64,000 nt of DNA, from positions 1 to 64,000 of IMG/VR virus record IMGVR_UViG_3300032401_001693, one strand, 5' to 3'. This document shows positions 7,251-15,002 of the stretch, in pieces. This DNA comes from a virus. The number at the start of each line of letters is the position of its first letter. Positions within the stretch are counted from its first letter, which is position 1. Made by a program: the position numbers and the translations under genes. Under the pieces are notes generated by a model, which saw only the letters and a list, made by a program, of their open reading frames with translations, made no database searches and had not been told where the DNA came from.

Positions 7251-7487
7251 ATGACGAATGAGCCAGAAGTACCTGAAAAATACCGAAGTGGTGGTCCTCA
7301 GATAGGCCCTTATTCTGGGCCTATAGAATATAGAAGTTATCAGAGTGCTTATTCTGGGCCTATAGAATATAGAAGTTATCAGGATTTGGATCACGCACAT
7401 TTTTATTCTGTCGGAAGGAAAGAGCAGTCAGATACTCCAGAAAAGTCTCCAGAAAAGCCTAGAAGAATGCTTAGGCCGGTAAAGTAG
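7251..7487 (+). CDS. Small repeat protein with C-terminal RRMLRP tag
   Basis: 78 residues. ATG 7251 follows AAAGGAGG. The sequence YSGPIEYRSYQ occurs twice in tandem, encoded by nearly identical DNA, followed by a Pro/Glu linker and the tail KPRRMLRPVK shared with several other small proteins. The body is low-complexity; the tag is probably the functional part. Confidence 0.65.
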   Translation: MTNEPEVPEKYRSGGPQIGPYSGPIEYRSYQSAYSGPIEYRSYQDLDHAHFYSVGRKEQSDTPEKSPEKPRRMLRPVK

Positions 7488-7496
7488 GAAAAGAGT

Positions 7497-7721
7497 ATGT
7501 TAAGAAGTTTGAAGAGTTTTAGTTTATGGATGTCTATAAGTTCTGTAGTTGGTTGTATATTTAATATCTATAAGAATCCTGTATGTTGGCCTATATGGGA
7601 AGTCAATGCATTGGGGTTTTCTTACTACTTTATATTTGTAAGAAAAGACTATGGTGCGGCTGTAATATGGTTATTTTACATATTCTTTGATGCTTTAGGC
7701 TGGTATGTATGGACTAAATAA
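7497..7721 (+). CDS. PnuC-like half-size membrane protein
   Basis: 74 residues with two or three membrane spans. The pattern W-IWEVNALGFSYYFIFVRKDYGAAVIWLFYIFFDALGWYVW resembles part of the nicotinamide riboside transporter PnuC (WxxxN ... GxYGxA ... GWYxW). PnuC is about three times longer, so this would be a fragment-size relative acting as an oligomer, or a look-alike. Confidence 0.55.
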   Translation: MLRSLKSFSLWMSISSVVGCIFNIYKNPVCWPIWEVNALGFSYYFIFVRKDYGAAVIWLFYIFFDALGWYVWTK

Positions 7722-7745
7722 CCTAAAACCAGCATAGGAGAAGAA

Positions 7746-8015
7746 ATGGATATAAAATTTGCAAAACCAGGTGATAAAGAGGAAAAGCCTCCAGAGGATT
7801 GGAAGCTTGGTGAGTTTGTAGACGCTACAGGTAGGAAATTCAAGTCCTTTATAAGTGGCAGGTATAGGGTGAAGCCTAGCAAGTATATAATTACAAAAGG
7901 TAAACCTATTAAGAATAGTCCCTGGTGTTTTGTAGACTATAAACCAAGACCACGAGAGAACCAGTATGCTTGTAAATCGTGCCTTTGGGAACTTAGGTGT
8001 GGGAGTAAAGTATGA
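7746..8015 (+). CDS. Hypothetical protein with Cys pair
   Basis: 89 residues, basic, starting MDIKFAKPGDKEEKPPEDW and ending with CKSCLWELRCGSKV. The three or four Cys could bind metal. It has an AGGAG site and overlaps the next tiny reading frame by ATGA. The function is unknown. Confidence 0.6.
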   Translation: MDIKFAKPGDKEEKPPEDWKLGEFVDATGRKFKSFISGRYRVKPSKYIITKGKPIKNSPWCFVDYKPRPRENQYACKSCLWELRCGSKV

Positions 8016-8065
8016 ACGATTTGTATTTACTACTGGTTTTGATATTGATTGTTTTGAGGAGATAA
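8012..8065 (+). CDS. Possible 17-residue membrane peptide
   Basis: An ATGA overlap starts a frame encoding MNDLYLLLVLILIVLRR. It is a single hydrophobic helix with a basic end, and its last codons contain the GGAGAT site of the next gene. It may be a real micropeptide or only a coupling frame. Confidence 0.3.
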   Translation: MNDLYLLLVLILIVLRR

Positions 8066-8068
8066 AAA

Positions 8069-8320
8069 ATGACAATAATAGAAAAAGCCCCATGTCTTCT
8101 TTCCCTTAGTACGCATGGAGGTGCAGTATTAGACGTAGGCTTTGCAGAGATAGTTTCTTGTTTGGGAGGATGGGCATTTCAGTTAAAAACTGATTCAGCA
8201 TCAAGAACCGATCTATATGAAAATATAGTTAGGGCATATATCGCAGCCATAAAGGAATTTGACAAGACATTCACCCTACCACCAGAAAGTGGACGGAGTG
8301 GATTGGTCGATCAATGGTGA
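8069..8320 (+). CDS. Hypothetical protein, N-terminal IIEKA
   Basis: 83 residues. The N terminus MTIIEKAP resembles the IIEKA/ILEKA leader of the proteins at 35-45 kb, but no basic motif follows. The rest is a mixed alpha/beta sequence of unknown function. Confidence 0.55.
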   Translation: MTIIEKAPCLLSLSTHGGAVLDVGFAEIVSCLGGWAFQLKTDSASRTDLYENIVRAYIAAIKEFDKTFTLPPESGRSGLVDQW

Positions 8321-8374
8321 TCGCACATTTATCAGTTAAGTTAATTTTTTGGGTTAGCACTTCGATAAATAGCT

Positions 8375-8467
8375 TTGAACCTTTGTCATTATAAACTATC
8401 TTATAGAAGAGATTGTGGGCTCTCAGAATCAGGCAGCCCAAAAAGGATGTTAAGACCAGTTAGGTAG
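8375..8467 (+). pseudogene. Fragment ending in the RMLRP tag
   Basis: The frame ending at 8467 encodes SGSPKRMLRPVR, the same C-terminal tag as four other proteins, but it has no ATG. The only start is a TTG at 8375 without a ribosome site. It is probably the remnant of a tagged gene; a functional 30-residue peptide is the alternative. Confidence 0.45.
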
Positions 8468-8468
8468 T

Positions 8469-8651
8469 ATGAAAAGTTGGAAAAAGATTAGAGAAATCCT
8501 TGTTGAACCAAATGGTTATGATCCTACAGGTTGGATAGTTTGCGAATGTGGAAATAGGGATGTATTCATATCTGATACTCCAAAGGAATGTCATCTGTGT
8601 AAGAGGAAGTATGTTACTGAGGTCAAAGTGTTTGAGGTCGTAGATGGATAA
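8469..8651 (+). CDS. Zinc-ribbon protein
   Basis: 60 residues with CECG and CHLC spaced by about 16 residues, a classical four-Cys zinc ribbon. The start immediately follows the previous stop. The function is unknown. Confidence 0.65.
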   Translation: MKSWKKIREILVEPNGYDPTGWIVCECGNRDVFISDTPKECHLCKRKYVTEVKVFEVVDG

Positions 8652-8701
8652 CGAAGAAAGAGAGCTTAAACGAGAAAGTAGGCTCATATCATCATGGTCG
8701 T

Positions 8702-9025
8702 TTGATTTCTGATAGGGAAAATGACTTGAGAAGAGGGCAAAGGGAGTTTACGGAGTTTGGACTTTGTTGTTCTTGTAACAATTTGGCCGCTAATATTACT
8801 GATTATGGTAGTAAGTTTGCTAAGTGTTCGGAGACTAACAGAAGACTTTCCTCGACGGATCCAGTTAAGCACTGCACTATGTATTATAGGTATGGATTGT
8901 TGGATCTTAAGGAGATGAAAGAGATGGCTATTCTAATAGATGCTAAGGGAAGTAGGAAGATAGGATTTCTCTACGATGAAGATGAACCTATTGAACTAGG
9001 AGAACTATATGCTGATAAAGATTGA
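8702..9025 (+). CDS. Cys-rich hypothetical protein
   Basis: 107 residues from the only start available, a TTG without a clear ribosome site. CCSC, KC and HC could make a zinc site, followed by an acidic C terminus. The frame stays open upstream (GSYHHGRLISDREND), so the real N terminus may lie earlier, or a short frame starting at ATG 8644 may be coupled to it. Confidence 0.55.
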   Translation: MISDRENDLRRGQREFTEFGLCCSCNNLAANITDYGSKFAKCSETNRRLSSTDPVKHCTMYYRYGLLDLKEMKEMAILIDAKGSRKIGFLYDEDEPIELGELYADKD

Positions 9026-9227
9026 GGATTTAGAAGAGCAATATGTTGGTATGGTAGTAAACAAAGTGGTGCATAATACTATTTACGCGTGGGTAGGTAA
9101 AAACACTGGTAAGCTATATGGTTTTAAAATAGTGGATCTTTTAAGTGGAAAAACAAGAAAAATCTCGTTTTCCGAACTAGATAGAATGTATAAGGAGCTT
9201 AAAAAAATGGGTGCTGTTGAGGAATGA
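9009..9227 (+). CDS. Hypothetical protein
   Basis: 72 residues overlapping the previous gene by 17 bases and the next by ATGA. It has a beta-rich core (YAWVGKNTGKLYGFKIVDLLSGKTRKISF) and a helical C terminus. No family was recognised. Confidence 0.65.
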   Translation: MLIKIEDLEEQYVGMVVNKVVHNTIYAWVGKNTGKLYGFKIVDLLSGKTRKISFSELDRMYKELKKMGAVEE

Positions 9228-9865
9228 AAACTATTCTAGCCATAGGTGGTTCTGTAATAAAGACGGCTTACAATGAAGTCAAACAGGCAGCCAGGAAAGG
9301 ATTGTTCGATGTATTGATCCATAATGGTGGTTCTATATTTCATGATTTCCAGTTGACTACTGAGGTTCTTAAGTCTCATTCTTATCCTTTAGATAAGCTG
9401 TTGGAAGACTATGAATGTAATAGACAAGCTTCTGATCTGGTATGGCAATGGGTTTTGGGTAAGACAGCTCCTAAGGGTTCTCTAACTGAGATATGCCAAA
9501 GAAAAGGCATAAAAGTGATGATGTTTACGGTGTTGGGAGGAGACTTTTGGCAGTTATTTGATGATTCTAATAGAAAGTGTTGGACAAAAATAGGGCTACA
9601 AGCTTGGTTTGATTTTGAGGAGCTTTGTAGTATAATGAAAGAGCCCTTTTACTTTATTAATATGGGGTCTGCAGTGGTTATGCCAGAAGTGTTTACTAAG
9701 GCTTTAGCGGTAGTAAAACCTAAGTTTAAGTTTAAAGCAGATGTGGTAGATTTTCTACCTGACCAATACAGGCCAAAAACTAGAGTATCTAAATATGGAA
9801 AGTATTGGAAGATGGATCATAAGGAGTATATGAAGATGTGGCTATTAGGAGCTAAGTTAAAATGA
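9224..9865 (+). CDS. Rossmann-like protein, possibly deoxyhypusine-synthase-like
   Basis: 213 residues, translationally coupled (ATGA). The N terminus ILAIGGSVIKTAYNEVKQAARKG and the segment VLIHNGGSIFHDFQ look like a Rossmann-type nucleotide-binding core. The later NMGSAVVMPEVFTKAL is reminiscent of the GSAV segment of deoxyhypusine synthase-like enzymes. I cannot identify catalytic residues, so the enzyme name is tentative. Confidence 0.55.
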   Translation: MKTILAIGGSVIKTAYNEVKQAARKGLFDVLIHNGGSIFHDFQLTTEVLKSHSYPLDKLLEDYECNRQASDLVWQWVLGKTAPKGSLTEICQRKGIKVMMFTVLGGDFWQLFDDSNRKCWTKIGLQAWFDFEELCSIMKEPFYFINMGSAVVMPEVFTKALAVVKPKFKFKADVVDFLPDQYRPKTRVSKYGKYWKMDHKEYMKMWLLGAKLK

Positions 9866-9911
9866 AAGCTGGCTTATAAAAGCTTCAAAGAAGACTGATG
9901 GAGACAGGTAG

Positions 9912-10721
9912 ATGAAAGAAATAGGACTTAAATTAGCAATAAAAACTGTTATGGATATTCTTATGACTACTGGAGTATATCCGCAGTCTACTTCTGAATG
10001 GGATGAGAAAACTAATACTATAAAAAATACAAAACCCAGAACTGAGTGGCAGGAAGGTTGGAATGCTTGTCAGTGGGAGATTTTTAGTAAGATAAATGAT
10101 TCATTAGGTAAGTTAGAACAAGAAGGCATGTCAGATGAATTAGCTTTATTGATGACTGCGGATGTAGGCTGGTTACAGGATGGTAAGTTTATTCTCAATA
10201 TGAATGACACTTTTCATTATGCTGCGGATGCTGAAGAAGTAAGTGATGAAGAAGTTAAAGAAGTTGCTAGGCTTTTTAAAATTTATGGATATAAAGGAAT
10301 TACACACTGGGTTGCAAAGAAAAGAGGATATGATCCAGAAATTCCAAGGCATAAAAAAGATGTTGAAGATGTGAGGAAATCGGAGTCAAGGAGGTCAAAG
10401 CGAATGAGAAAAGTGCTTCAGGAAACTAAATCTGTAGAGAGAATAGAAGTGTCTTGCGACGATTGTGGTTACTTAATGACTTATAGATCGCATACTTGCT
10501 GTATGTGCCATAAGGATTTATGTGAAAAATGCTATAGAACACACGGAGATGGTGGGGATTACCCACCAGTGTATTGCAAGGATTGTTTAGTTATCGGAAA
10601 ACCTTATATAGACGAAATGAACAAGTTAGAAAGGGAGTATGAAGACAAGTGTGAAGCACTATCTAACGAGTGGAGAGAAAAGTGTTTGGAGAGGAGAAGG
10701 ATTCAACAACTAGAAGAATAA
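9912..10721 (+). CDS. Protein with FYVE/RING-like treble-clef zinc domain
   Basis: 269 residues. Residues 1-150 are helical and unrecognised. Residues about 178-225 carry CDDC, CCMC, CEKC and CKDC with a His, an eight-ligand two-zinc treble-clef pattern as in FYVE/RING domains. A charged coiled coil ends the protein. Similar domains occur in other phage proteins; the role may be protein-protein interaction. Confidence 0.7.
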   Translation: MKEIGLKLAIKTVMDILMTTGVYPQSTSEWDEKTNTIKNTKPRTEWQEGWNACQWEIFSKINDSLGKLEQEGMSDELALLMTADVGWLQDGKFILNMNDTFHYAADAEEVSDEEVKEVARLFKIYGYKGITHWVAKKRGYDPEIPRHKKDVEDVRKSESRRSKRMRKVLQETKSVERIEVSCDDCGYLMTYRSHTCCMCHKDLCEKCYRTHGDGGDYPPVYCKDCLVIGKPYIDEMNKLEREYEDKCEALSNEWREKCLERRRIQQLEE

Positions 10722-10739
10722 ATTCAAAAGGAGGAAAGT

Positions 10740-10919
10740 ATGGCAGACACATTTGTGGTAAATAGTAAAGTGAAGAAAGTAGTAAAGGAAAAAGGTTTTA
10801 GAACTGGTGGAGACTATCTAGTTGCACTATCTAAGAAAGTGGAAGAAATGGTTAACGCTTCTGTCAACAAGGTAATAGAAGAGGGCAAAAAGAAGACACT
10901 AGGATCTGAGGATCTGTAA
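10740..10919 (+). CDS. Histone-fold DNA-binding protein
   Basis: 59 residues, ATG after AAAAGGAGG. The sequence shows a short N terminus, then SKVKKVVKEKG, a central helix (DYLVALSKKVEEMVNASVNKVIEEG), KKKTL and a final EDL. This is the layout of archaeal and bacterial minimal histones (alpha1-loop-long alpha2-loop-alpha3, with GKKTL before the last helix). Such proteins dimerise and bind or wrap DNA. In a phage it could compact packaged DNA, coat incoming DNA, or alter host chromatin. The family call rests on pattern only. Confidence 0.75.
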   Translation: MADTFVVNSKVKKVVKEKGFRTGGDYLVALSKKVEEMVNASVNKVIEEGKKKTLGSEDL

Positions 10920-10956
10920 TCTAGTGGTGCAGTAACGGTTGCAGAGTTGAGGAGAA

Positions 10957-11151
10957 ATGAAGGCTCTTTGGTTATCAAGTCCTAGGGCTACATTTTGTAT
11001 TGAGGTAGATGAGGACGGGCTTATCACTAAGACTGCTCCTATATGCTGGCAATGGAGAAAGAAGTTTGTAGGTGATCTTATAGAGGCTTTTCATATAGAT
11101 AGAGTGGAGGAATTAGATGAAAGTAGCGATAATAGGCTCGGCACAGTATAG
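10957..11151 (+). CDS. Small conserved phage-type protein
   Basis: 64 residues. The core RATFCIEVDEDGLITKTAPICWQW resembles a widespread small phage protein (RATxGIxVxxxGxIxxAAPI). GAGGAG precedes the start. It overlaps the next gene by 35 bases. The function is unknown. Confidence 0.65.
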   Translation: MKALWLSSPRATFCIEVDEDGLITKTAPICWQWRKKFVGDLIEAFHIDRVEELDESSDNRLGTV

Positions 11152-11437
11152 AGAAAAGTTTGCAGAACATAGACTGCAATTGCTTGAGGAGGGTCATACA
11201 GTGTGGATGCCTGCACTTGATGACCATCCAGACCTAGATGAATTAGGAATATGTGAATATAATAGGAAGATGATTAGATGGGCAGATAGAGTTGATATTA
11301 TTTGGGATCAGAGATCTGTAGGAACCTGTTTTGATTTTGGTATGACCTTTATGGCTGATAAACCTATTCATATAGTCTATTTAGAGCCAAAGACTTTCAA
11401 AGGAGTAATGGAGAAGTATGAACACAATAAAGTTTAG
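11117..11437 (+). CDS. Nucleoside 2-deoxyribosyltransferase-like protein
   Basis: 106 residues, flavodoxin-like. VAIIGSAQY at the N terminus, HTVWMPALDD, then CEYNRKMIRWADRVDIIWDQRS and CFDFGMTFMADKPI match the layout of small NDT-like proteins, where an aspartate pair and a Glu act on nucleosides. The catalytic Glu is not obvious, so it may be a nucleotide-binding relative. Confidence 0.6.
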   Translation: MKVAIIGSAQYREKFAEHRLQLLEEGHTVWMPALDDHPDLDELGICEYNRKMIRWADRVDIIWDQRSVGTCFDFGMTFMADKPIHIVYLEPKTFKGVMEKYEHNKV

Positions 11438-11747
11438 TCATGACTGGAATGGAAAACTAACTTCAGGGGGATGGCTTTTTACCACCATAAGGAAATCTGA
11501 TCCTAAAAAGAATGGTTACTATTCTGACCGGATTGGGGAACTATTTAGTATTGAACTTAAGGGAAAAGTACTAGGAGAGGCAATACTAAAAGATATTTGG
11601 TCTTCCAAGTTCTCTGAGATTAATCCTCCACTACTTATGTTGGACACTGGTTATTTAGATAGCTGGGACATAGATGAGTTATTTAAGCGTTTTAAGATAG
11701 GTCCAGATGATAGGGTCTTGGTTTTAGTTTTTGAGAAATCTTTTTAA
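11418..11747 (+). CDS. ASCH/PUA-like domain protein
   Basis: 109 residues. FSHDWNGKLTSGGWLFTTIRKSD resembles the N-terminal part of phage ASCH domains (WxxKLxxGxxxFTTIR), a beta-barrel fold thought to bind RNA or modified nucleosides. A Leu/Asp-rich C terminus follows. It overlaps the previous gene by 20 bases. Confidence 0.6.
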   Translation: MNTIKFSHDWNGKLTSGGWLFTTIRKSDPKKNGYYSDRIGELFSIELKGKVLGEAILKDIWSSKFSEINPPLLMLDTGYLDSWDIDELFKRFKIGPDDRVLVLVFEKSF

Positions 11748-11760
11748 GGAGGGAAGAAAC

Positions 11761-12000
11761 ATGTATTCTAAAACGTCTTATGCAGCAGTAAACTGGTCGT
11801 ATTCTTGGTATGATACTGTTACTGTCTATCCTGGTATTCCTGGTTGTGCTGGTATTCCTGGTTATCCTGGTTATACTCCAGTCCAGATGCCATTAGCACC
11901 TCAAGTCCAGACGCCATTAGCACCGTTGGATTGGGAATTTTCAGTTCCAGTTTTAACTAATGAAAAGAAAACTAGGCGTATGCTTAGGTGTATAAAATAG
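11761..12000 (+). CDS. Collagen-like small protein with C-terminal RRMLR tag
   Basis: 79 residues from ATG 11761 after AAGGAGG. The middle contains Gly-X-Y triplets (PGIPGCAGIPGYPGY), then a PLAPQVQ repeat, and it ends with KKTRRMLRCIK, the tag shared with other small proteins. It is probably a structural or binding peptide; the function is unknown. Confidence 0.65.
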   Translation: MYSKTSYAAVNWSYSWYDTVTVYPGIPGCAGIPGYPGYTPVQMPLAPQVQTPLAPLDWEFSVPVLTNEKKTRRMLRCIK

Positions 12001-12016
12001 GTGAAAGGAGTACAAA

Positions 12017-12241
12017 ATGGGAAGTAAGGCAACAGCTGAGATAAAAATTGCAAAGAAGCGGCTTAGAACCGGTGGAGGATCTAAAAAGGGCAGGCAGTCT
12101 GCTGTCCATAAGAGCAAATATCAAAAACAGGCTGGTAGGACTCAAAAGAACAAATCAAAAGCCTGGGAGAGGCATCTTGGAAAACATCCTAACGATTCTA
12201 AGGCTAAAGAAGACATCAAGAAAGCAAGGAGAGAGACATGA
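12017..12241 (+). CDS. Highly basic small protein
   Basis: 74 residues, about one third Lys/Arg, with GGGSKKGRQSAVHKSKYQKQAGRTQKNKSKAW-type composition (not contiguous evidence of a fold). AAAGGAG precedes the start. It could bind nucleic acid, or be an internal head protein like those at 15-18 kb. A second open frame (12048-12248) overlaps and is a shadow. Confidence 0.65.
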   Translation: MGSKATAEIKIAKKRLRTGGGSKKGRQSAVHKSKYQKQAGRTQKNKSKAWERHLGKHPNDSKAKEDIKKARRET

Positions 12242-12573
12242 AGTATAGGAAGAAACCAATAGTAATTGAAGCGTACCAATGGGATCCAGCTATTCTAGGT
12301 TTCACAAATGGAATTGAACTGTTGGATGTTTCTACGGCTGTAGTTTTAGGTGCTTTTACCGTAGCTGGGAAGAAATGTGTGGAATGTAATCGGATTCTGG
12401 CAGAGCATGGAAAGATAAAGACTCTAGAGGGGTTTCATATAGTTTGCCCTGGTGATTGGATTATTACTGGTATTGAAGGAGAGGAGTACCCCTGTAAGCC
12501 AGGTATATTTGAAAAGACCTATGAACTAGAACCTTTTATTCCTAGGTTCCAAGACTCTACGGGGGATGGATGA
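12238..12573 (+). CDS. Conserved phage protein (PGDWIITG...YPCKP family)
   Basis: 111 residues, coupled by ATGA. MKYRKKPIVIEAYQW at the N terminus and PGDWIITGIEGEEYPCKPGIFEKTY match a very common phage family of unknown function. The middle (residues 30-60, with CVEC and VVLGAFTV) is an addition. Part of it shares a 25-base identical string with the unrelated gene at 28497. Confidence 0.8.
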   Translation: MKYRKKPIVIEAYQWDPAILGFTNGIELLDVSTAVVLGAFTVAGKKCVECNRILAEHGKIKTLEGFHIVCPGDWIITGIEGEEYPCKPGIFEKTYELEPFIPRFQDSTGDG

Positions 12574-12725
12574 TGGATCTAAGACCAGAGGATCTAACTA
12601 TTTTATCTTTTTGTATTTCAGTATTTAATGCTGCTCAGTGCTATGACGAGGAGCTAGTTCAAAAGCGCATAGATGAGTTGAGGGAGTTTGTGGAAAAAGA
12701 GTTTATGGGAGACAAAGTTGGATGA
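12573..12725 (+). CDS. Small hypothetical protein
   Basis: 50 residues, starting in a TGATG overlap with the previous stop. It is helical and acidic (EELVQKRIDELREFVEKEF), with two Cys. It overlaps the next gene start. The function is unknown. Confidence 0.55.
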   Translation: MDLRPEDLTILSFCISVFNAAQCYDEELVQKRIDELREFVEKEFMGDKVG

Positions 12726-13050
12726 TCTAATAAGAAGGGCACAAGAGTTAAGGAAGGAAATACTAGGAGGGTTCAAAACACACCCAGAGGATATGTTTTT
12801 TGCTTTTTGTGTTGTTCTGTTTGATAGTGTCAAAGATGATTTTAATAGTTTGGTTAACGGTTTGGATTTAACTGAGGATGATAAGGCTGTGATGCTGAAG
12901 GGGAGATTGGATAAAAAAGTAGAAGAGTTTTGGGAAGATGTGGAAGGAGTAGTAGAGTTTGGAACGTTGATTATGAAAGAGTTTCATAAAGAGATGAGTA
13001 AAAAGTCTAAAAAGGTAAAAAAGGTAAAGCTTGATAAGCCAAATATTTGA
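12718..13050 (+). CDS. Helical hypothetical protein with basic tail
   Basis: 110 residues from TTG 12718, chosen because GGGAG lies 8 bases upstream; TTG 12688 is also possible. It is helical throughout, ending in a Lys-rich tail (KKSKKVKKVK). No family was recognised. Confidence 0.55.
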   Translation: MDDLIRRAQELRKEILGGFKTHPEDMFFAFCVVLFDSVKDDFNSLVNGLDLTEDDKAVMLKGRLDKKVEEFWEDVEGVVEFGTLIMKEFHKEMSKKSKKVKKVKLDKPNI

Positions 13051-13468
13051 GGTTTCTGCTTCTGTTCATTCTAGTGTAGCAGATAGAATTCTAGAGTTTA
13101 TTCATACTACGCTGGTACTGGAATTGTCTAACCGTTTAGAGTTAGAGCATACGTTAGGACAAGACTCCGGACACTTTACATTAGGAATGCGTGCCTTTTT
13201 AGATTTGGTTAGTGATGGTCAAAGCCGTCTTTACCATAATCTATCATCAGGATCACCATTTCACAATCCTTATCCTGATTTTGGTTCTGAAGACCAAATT
13301 TTATCTCCTATAACCACTTTCGCTGGATTTAGAATTGAAAAGAGCAGAACTATTCCAGAGAATTCTATATTTTTTGTTTTACTTGATACAGCTTACCCAC
13401 GTGTAACCTATTTTGCAGGTTGTCTGGAGAAGAAGCCAAAAAGAATGCTTAGATGTTTAGGAGAATAA
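13031..13468 (+). CDS. Hypothetical protein with C-terminal KRMLR tag
   Basis: 145 residues with a probable TTG start overlapping the previous gene. The body has a Ser/His/Leu-rich sandwich-like sequence and is unrecognised. The end CLEKKPKRMLRCLGE carries the tag also seen at 2355, 7487, 8467 and 12000. It is the last gene before a late promoter. Confidence 0.6.
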   Translation: MISQIFEVSASVHSSVADRILEFIHTTLVLELSNRLELEHTLGQDSGHFTLGMRAFLDLVSDGQSRLYHNLSSGSPFHNPYPDFGSEDQILSPITTFAGFRIEKSRTIPENSIFFVLLDTAYPRVTYFAGCLEKKPKRMLRCLGE

Positions 13469-13478
13469 CTGTTGATAT

Positions 13479-13490
13479 TATATAAATCAT
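13479..13490 (+). promoter_or_regulatory. Putative late promoter (TATATAAATCAT)
   Basis: TATATAAATCAT followed by TATGATAGG lies 26 bases upstream of the topoisomerase start. The same 12 bases and the same spacing to a purine-rich stretch occur at 52051 and 54411. This is the clearest regulatory motif of the window. Confidence 0.65.
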
Positions 13491-13515
13491 TATGATAGGA
13501 GTATAAGGGGAAATA

Positions 13516-14928
13516 GTGCGTAAAAGAGTCCCATCCCACCATCTGATACCTAAGAAAGTCCCAGTAAAAGGCAAGACACCATATATTGCAGTAAGATGGG
13601 TTGCTTTAGGTCCTGCAGAAACCAAAAAAGAGATAAAAGGTTGGGTAAGAACCAGGAAACGAAGAACCTCTGCCGTTAGATACCTACAGAAACATCCATT
13701 AAGTGTTGAAATCATTCCAAAATCTGAGTTGGAAAGAGTAATAGAACCTAATAAGGCTGGGAAGCGCTACTTTTCTAAGAAGGAAGTTGAAAAGATTAAG
13801 TTCGTAATGGAGATGAAGAATCCTAGTGAAGCTAATGGTATAACTAGGATCATACATATGGAGAGTGGTGGTAACTATATCCAGCATGTGGATGAATGGA
13901 CTCAGAAAAGGAAAAGAACCAAGTTTAAACGAAGTGCTAAGATTAAAATGGGTGGTCTTAGGGAATACTATAAGTCTTTACTTAAGAGACCCGGAGCGGA
14001 TAAGAAAAGGCAGTTAGGAGCTGTTCTGGCACTAATGAGTGGAGAATGCCACGATCCTCCCAAGAATGTTAGAGTGGGGAGTGGTATTGGTGGTGTAGAA
14101 GAGTCAGTTATAAAGGTAGCTGATCTTAAACGAGGAATGGTTGTATCTCATACGGGTTGGAAACCTGGGACGCTGCCGCATGTAGTGGTAGAAGAAAAAG
14201 ATATCCATGGGATGAAGCATATCTTTCTTAGGAGTATAGACAAGAAAGAGGAAGGGAAAGAATTAGGTAGATATAGGAGTAAAGTAAAGACCCTTGAAAA
14301 GCAGTTGCTTAAGGATCCTCGTAATATAGATAAGAAGCTAGAATTAGAGACTTTCCAGAATAAAGCAACCAAATTGGCTAATGAAATCAATATATCTATC
14401 CCACCTAAATGGACTGAAGTGACTAGATTAGGTCACTATGGTGCCTGTCAAATAGAAGCCCGCCATGTTAAATTCCCAGCTCCTAATGAAGTATGGTTAG
14501 ACTTTATCGGTAAATCTGGAGAAAGATGGAATCTAAAGATAATAGATCACGATTTAGCCGAAGCTATAAAAGACTGCCAACGCGGTAAATCTGGTAATGA
14601 TCAGATATTCCCAGAGGTAGATCGTAACGAAGCTGCTAGAAAAGCTAAGAAGTATGGCATAGCAACACCTAAAGATATTAGAACTTACACGGGAACTAAG
14701 GTTTACGTGGAAGAGTGGAAGAGGCATACCACTCCTACTACTAAGAAAGAACTCAGGGAAATGAAGAAGGACGTGTATACGTTAGTAAGTCAAAAATTAG
14801 GTAATCTACCAGGGACGGCTAAAGGTTCCTATGTAGATCAAACAGTGGCAGTAGCTTTAGAAGCGGGTGTATTGGAGAAAATGAATCTAAAAAAGTCGAT
14901 GCTGTATATAGTAATGGAGGCTATATGA
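13516..14928 (+). CDS. DNA topoisomerase IB
   Basis: 470 residues, GTG start after GGGG. The C-terminal half matches type IB topoisomerase: IEARHVKFPAPNEVWLDFIGKSGERW, then TPKDIRTYTGT containing the conserved Arg, and the nucleophile Tyr439 in TAKGSYVDQ. These enzymes relax supercoils through a 3'-phosphotyrosine link. The N-terminal 120 residues are extra and begin with VPVKGKTPYIAVRW, a segment also found near the start of the kinase-like protein at 35931, so it is probably a shared leader. A tyrosine recombinase is less likely given these motifs. Confidence 0.85.
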   Translation: MRKRVPSHHLIPKKVPVKGKTPYIAVRWVALGPAETKKEIKGWVRTRKRRTSAVRYLQKHPLSVEIIPKSELERVIEPNKAGKRYFSKKEVEKIKFVMEMKNPSEANGITRIIHMESGGNYIQHVDEWTQKRKRTKFKRSAKIKMGGLREYYKSLLKRPGADKKRQLGAVLALMSGECHDPPKNVRVGSGIGGVEESVIKVADLKRGMVVSHTGWKPGTLPHVVVEEKDIHGMKHIFLRSIDKKEEGKELGRYRSKVKTLEKQLLKDPRNIDKKLELETFQNKATKLANEINISIPPKWTEVTRLGHYGACQIEARHVKFPAPNEVWLDFIGKSGERWNLKIIDHDLAEAIKDCQRGKSGNDQIFPEVDRNEAARKAKKYGIATPKDIRTYTGTKVYVEEWKRHTTPTTKKELREMKKDVYTLVSQKLGNLPGTAKGSYVDQTVAVALEAGVLEKMNLKKSMLYIVMEAI

Positions 14929-15002
14929 AACAGATTTATGTAGTTAGTCTAGGAGAAAGGGTAAGCGGGAACTATGGGAAAGCTAAACAAGAAAGTAAAT
15001 AA
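14925..15002 (+). pseudogene. Degenerate copy of type A leader
   Basis: An ATGA-coupled frame encodes MKQIYVVSLGERVSGNYGKAK and stops after 25 residues. The first nine residues match the MKQVYVVSLDEEFEKA leader of the following genes, then it diverges. It is probably a decayed cassette; it overlaps the next gene. Confidence 0.5.

Noticed and set aside
12048-12248. Second basic protein in another frame
   Set aside because: It overlaps the frame at 12017, which has the ribosome site and ends in an ATGA coupling; basic composition arises because AAG/AGA-rich DNA reads basic in both frames.
13516-14928. Tyrosine recombinase/integrase
   Set aside because: The motifs (RHVKF, FIGKSG, KDIRTYTG, SYVDQ) and order match topoisomerase IB better than the R-HxxR-Y integrase pattern.
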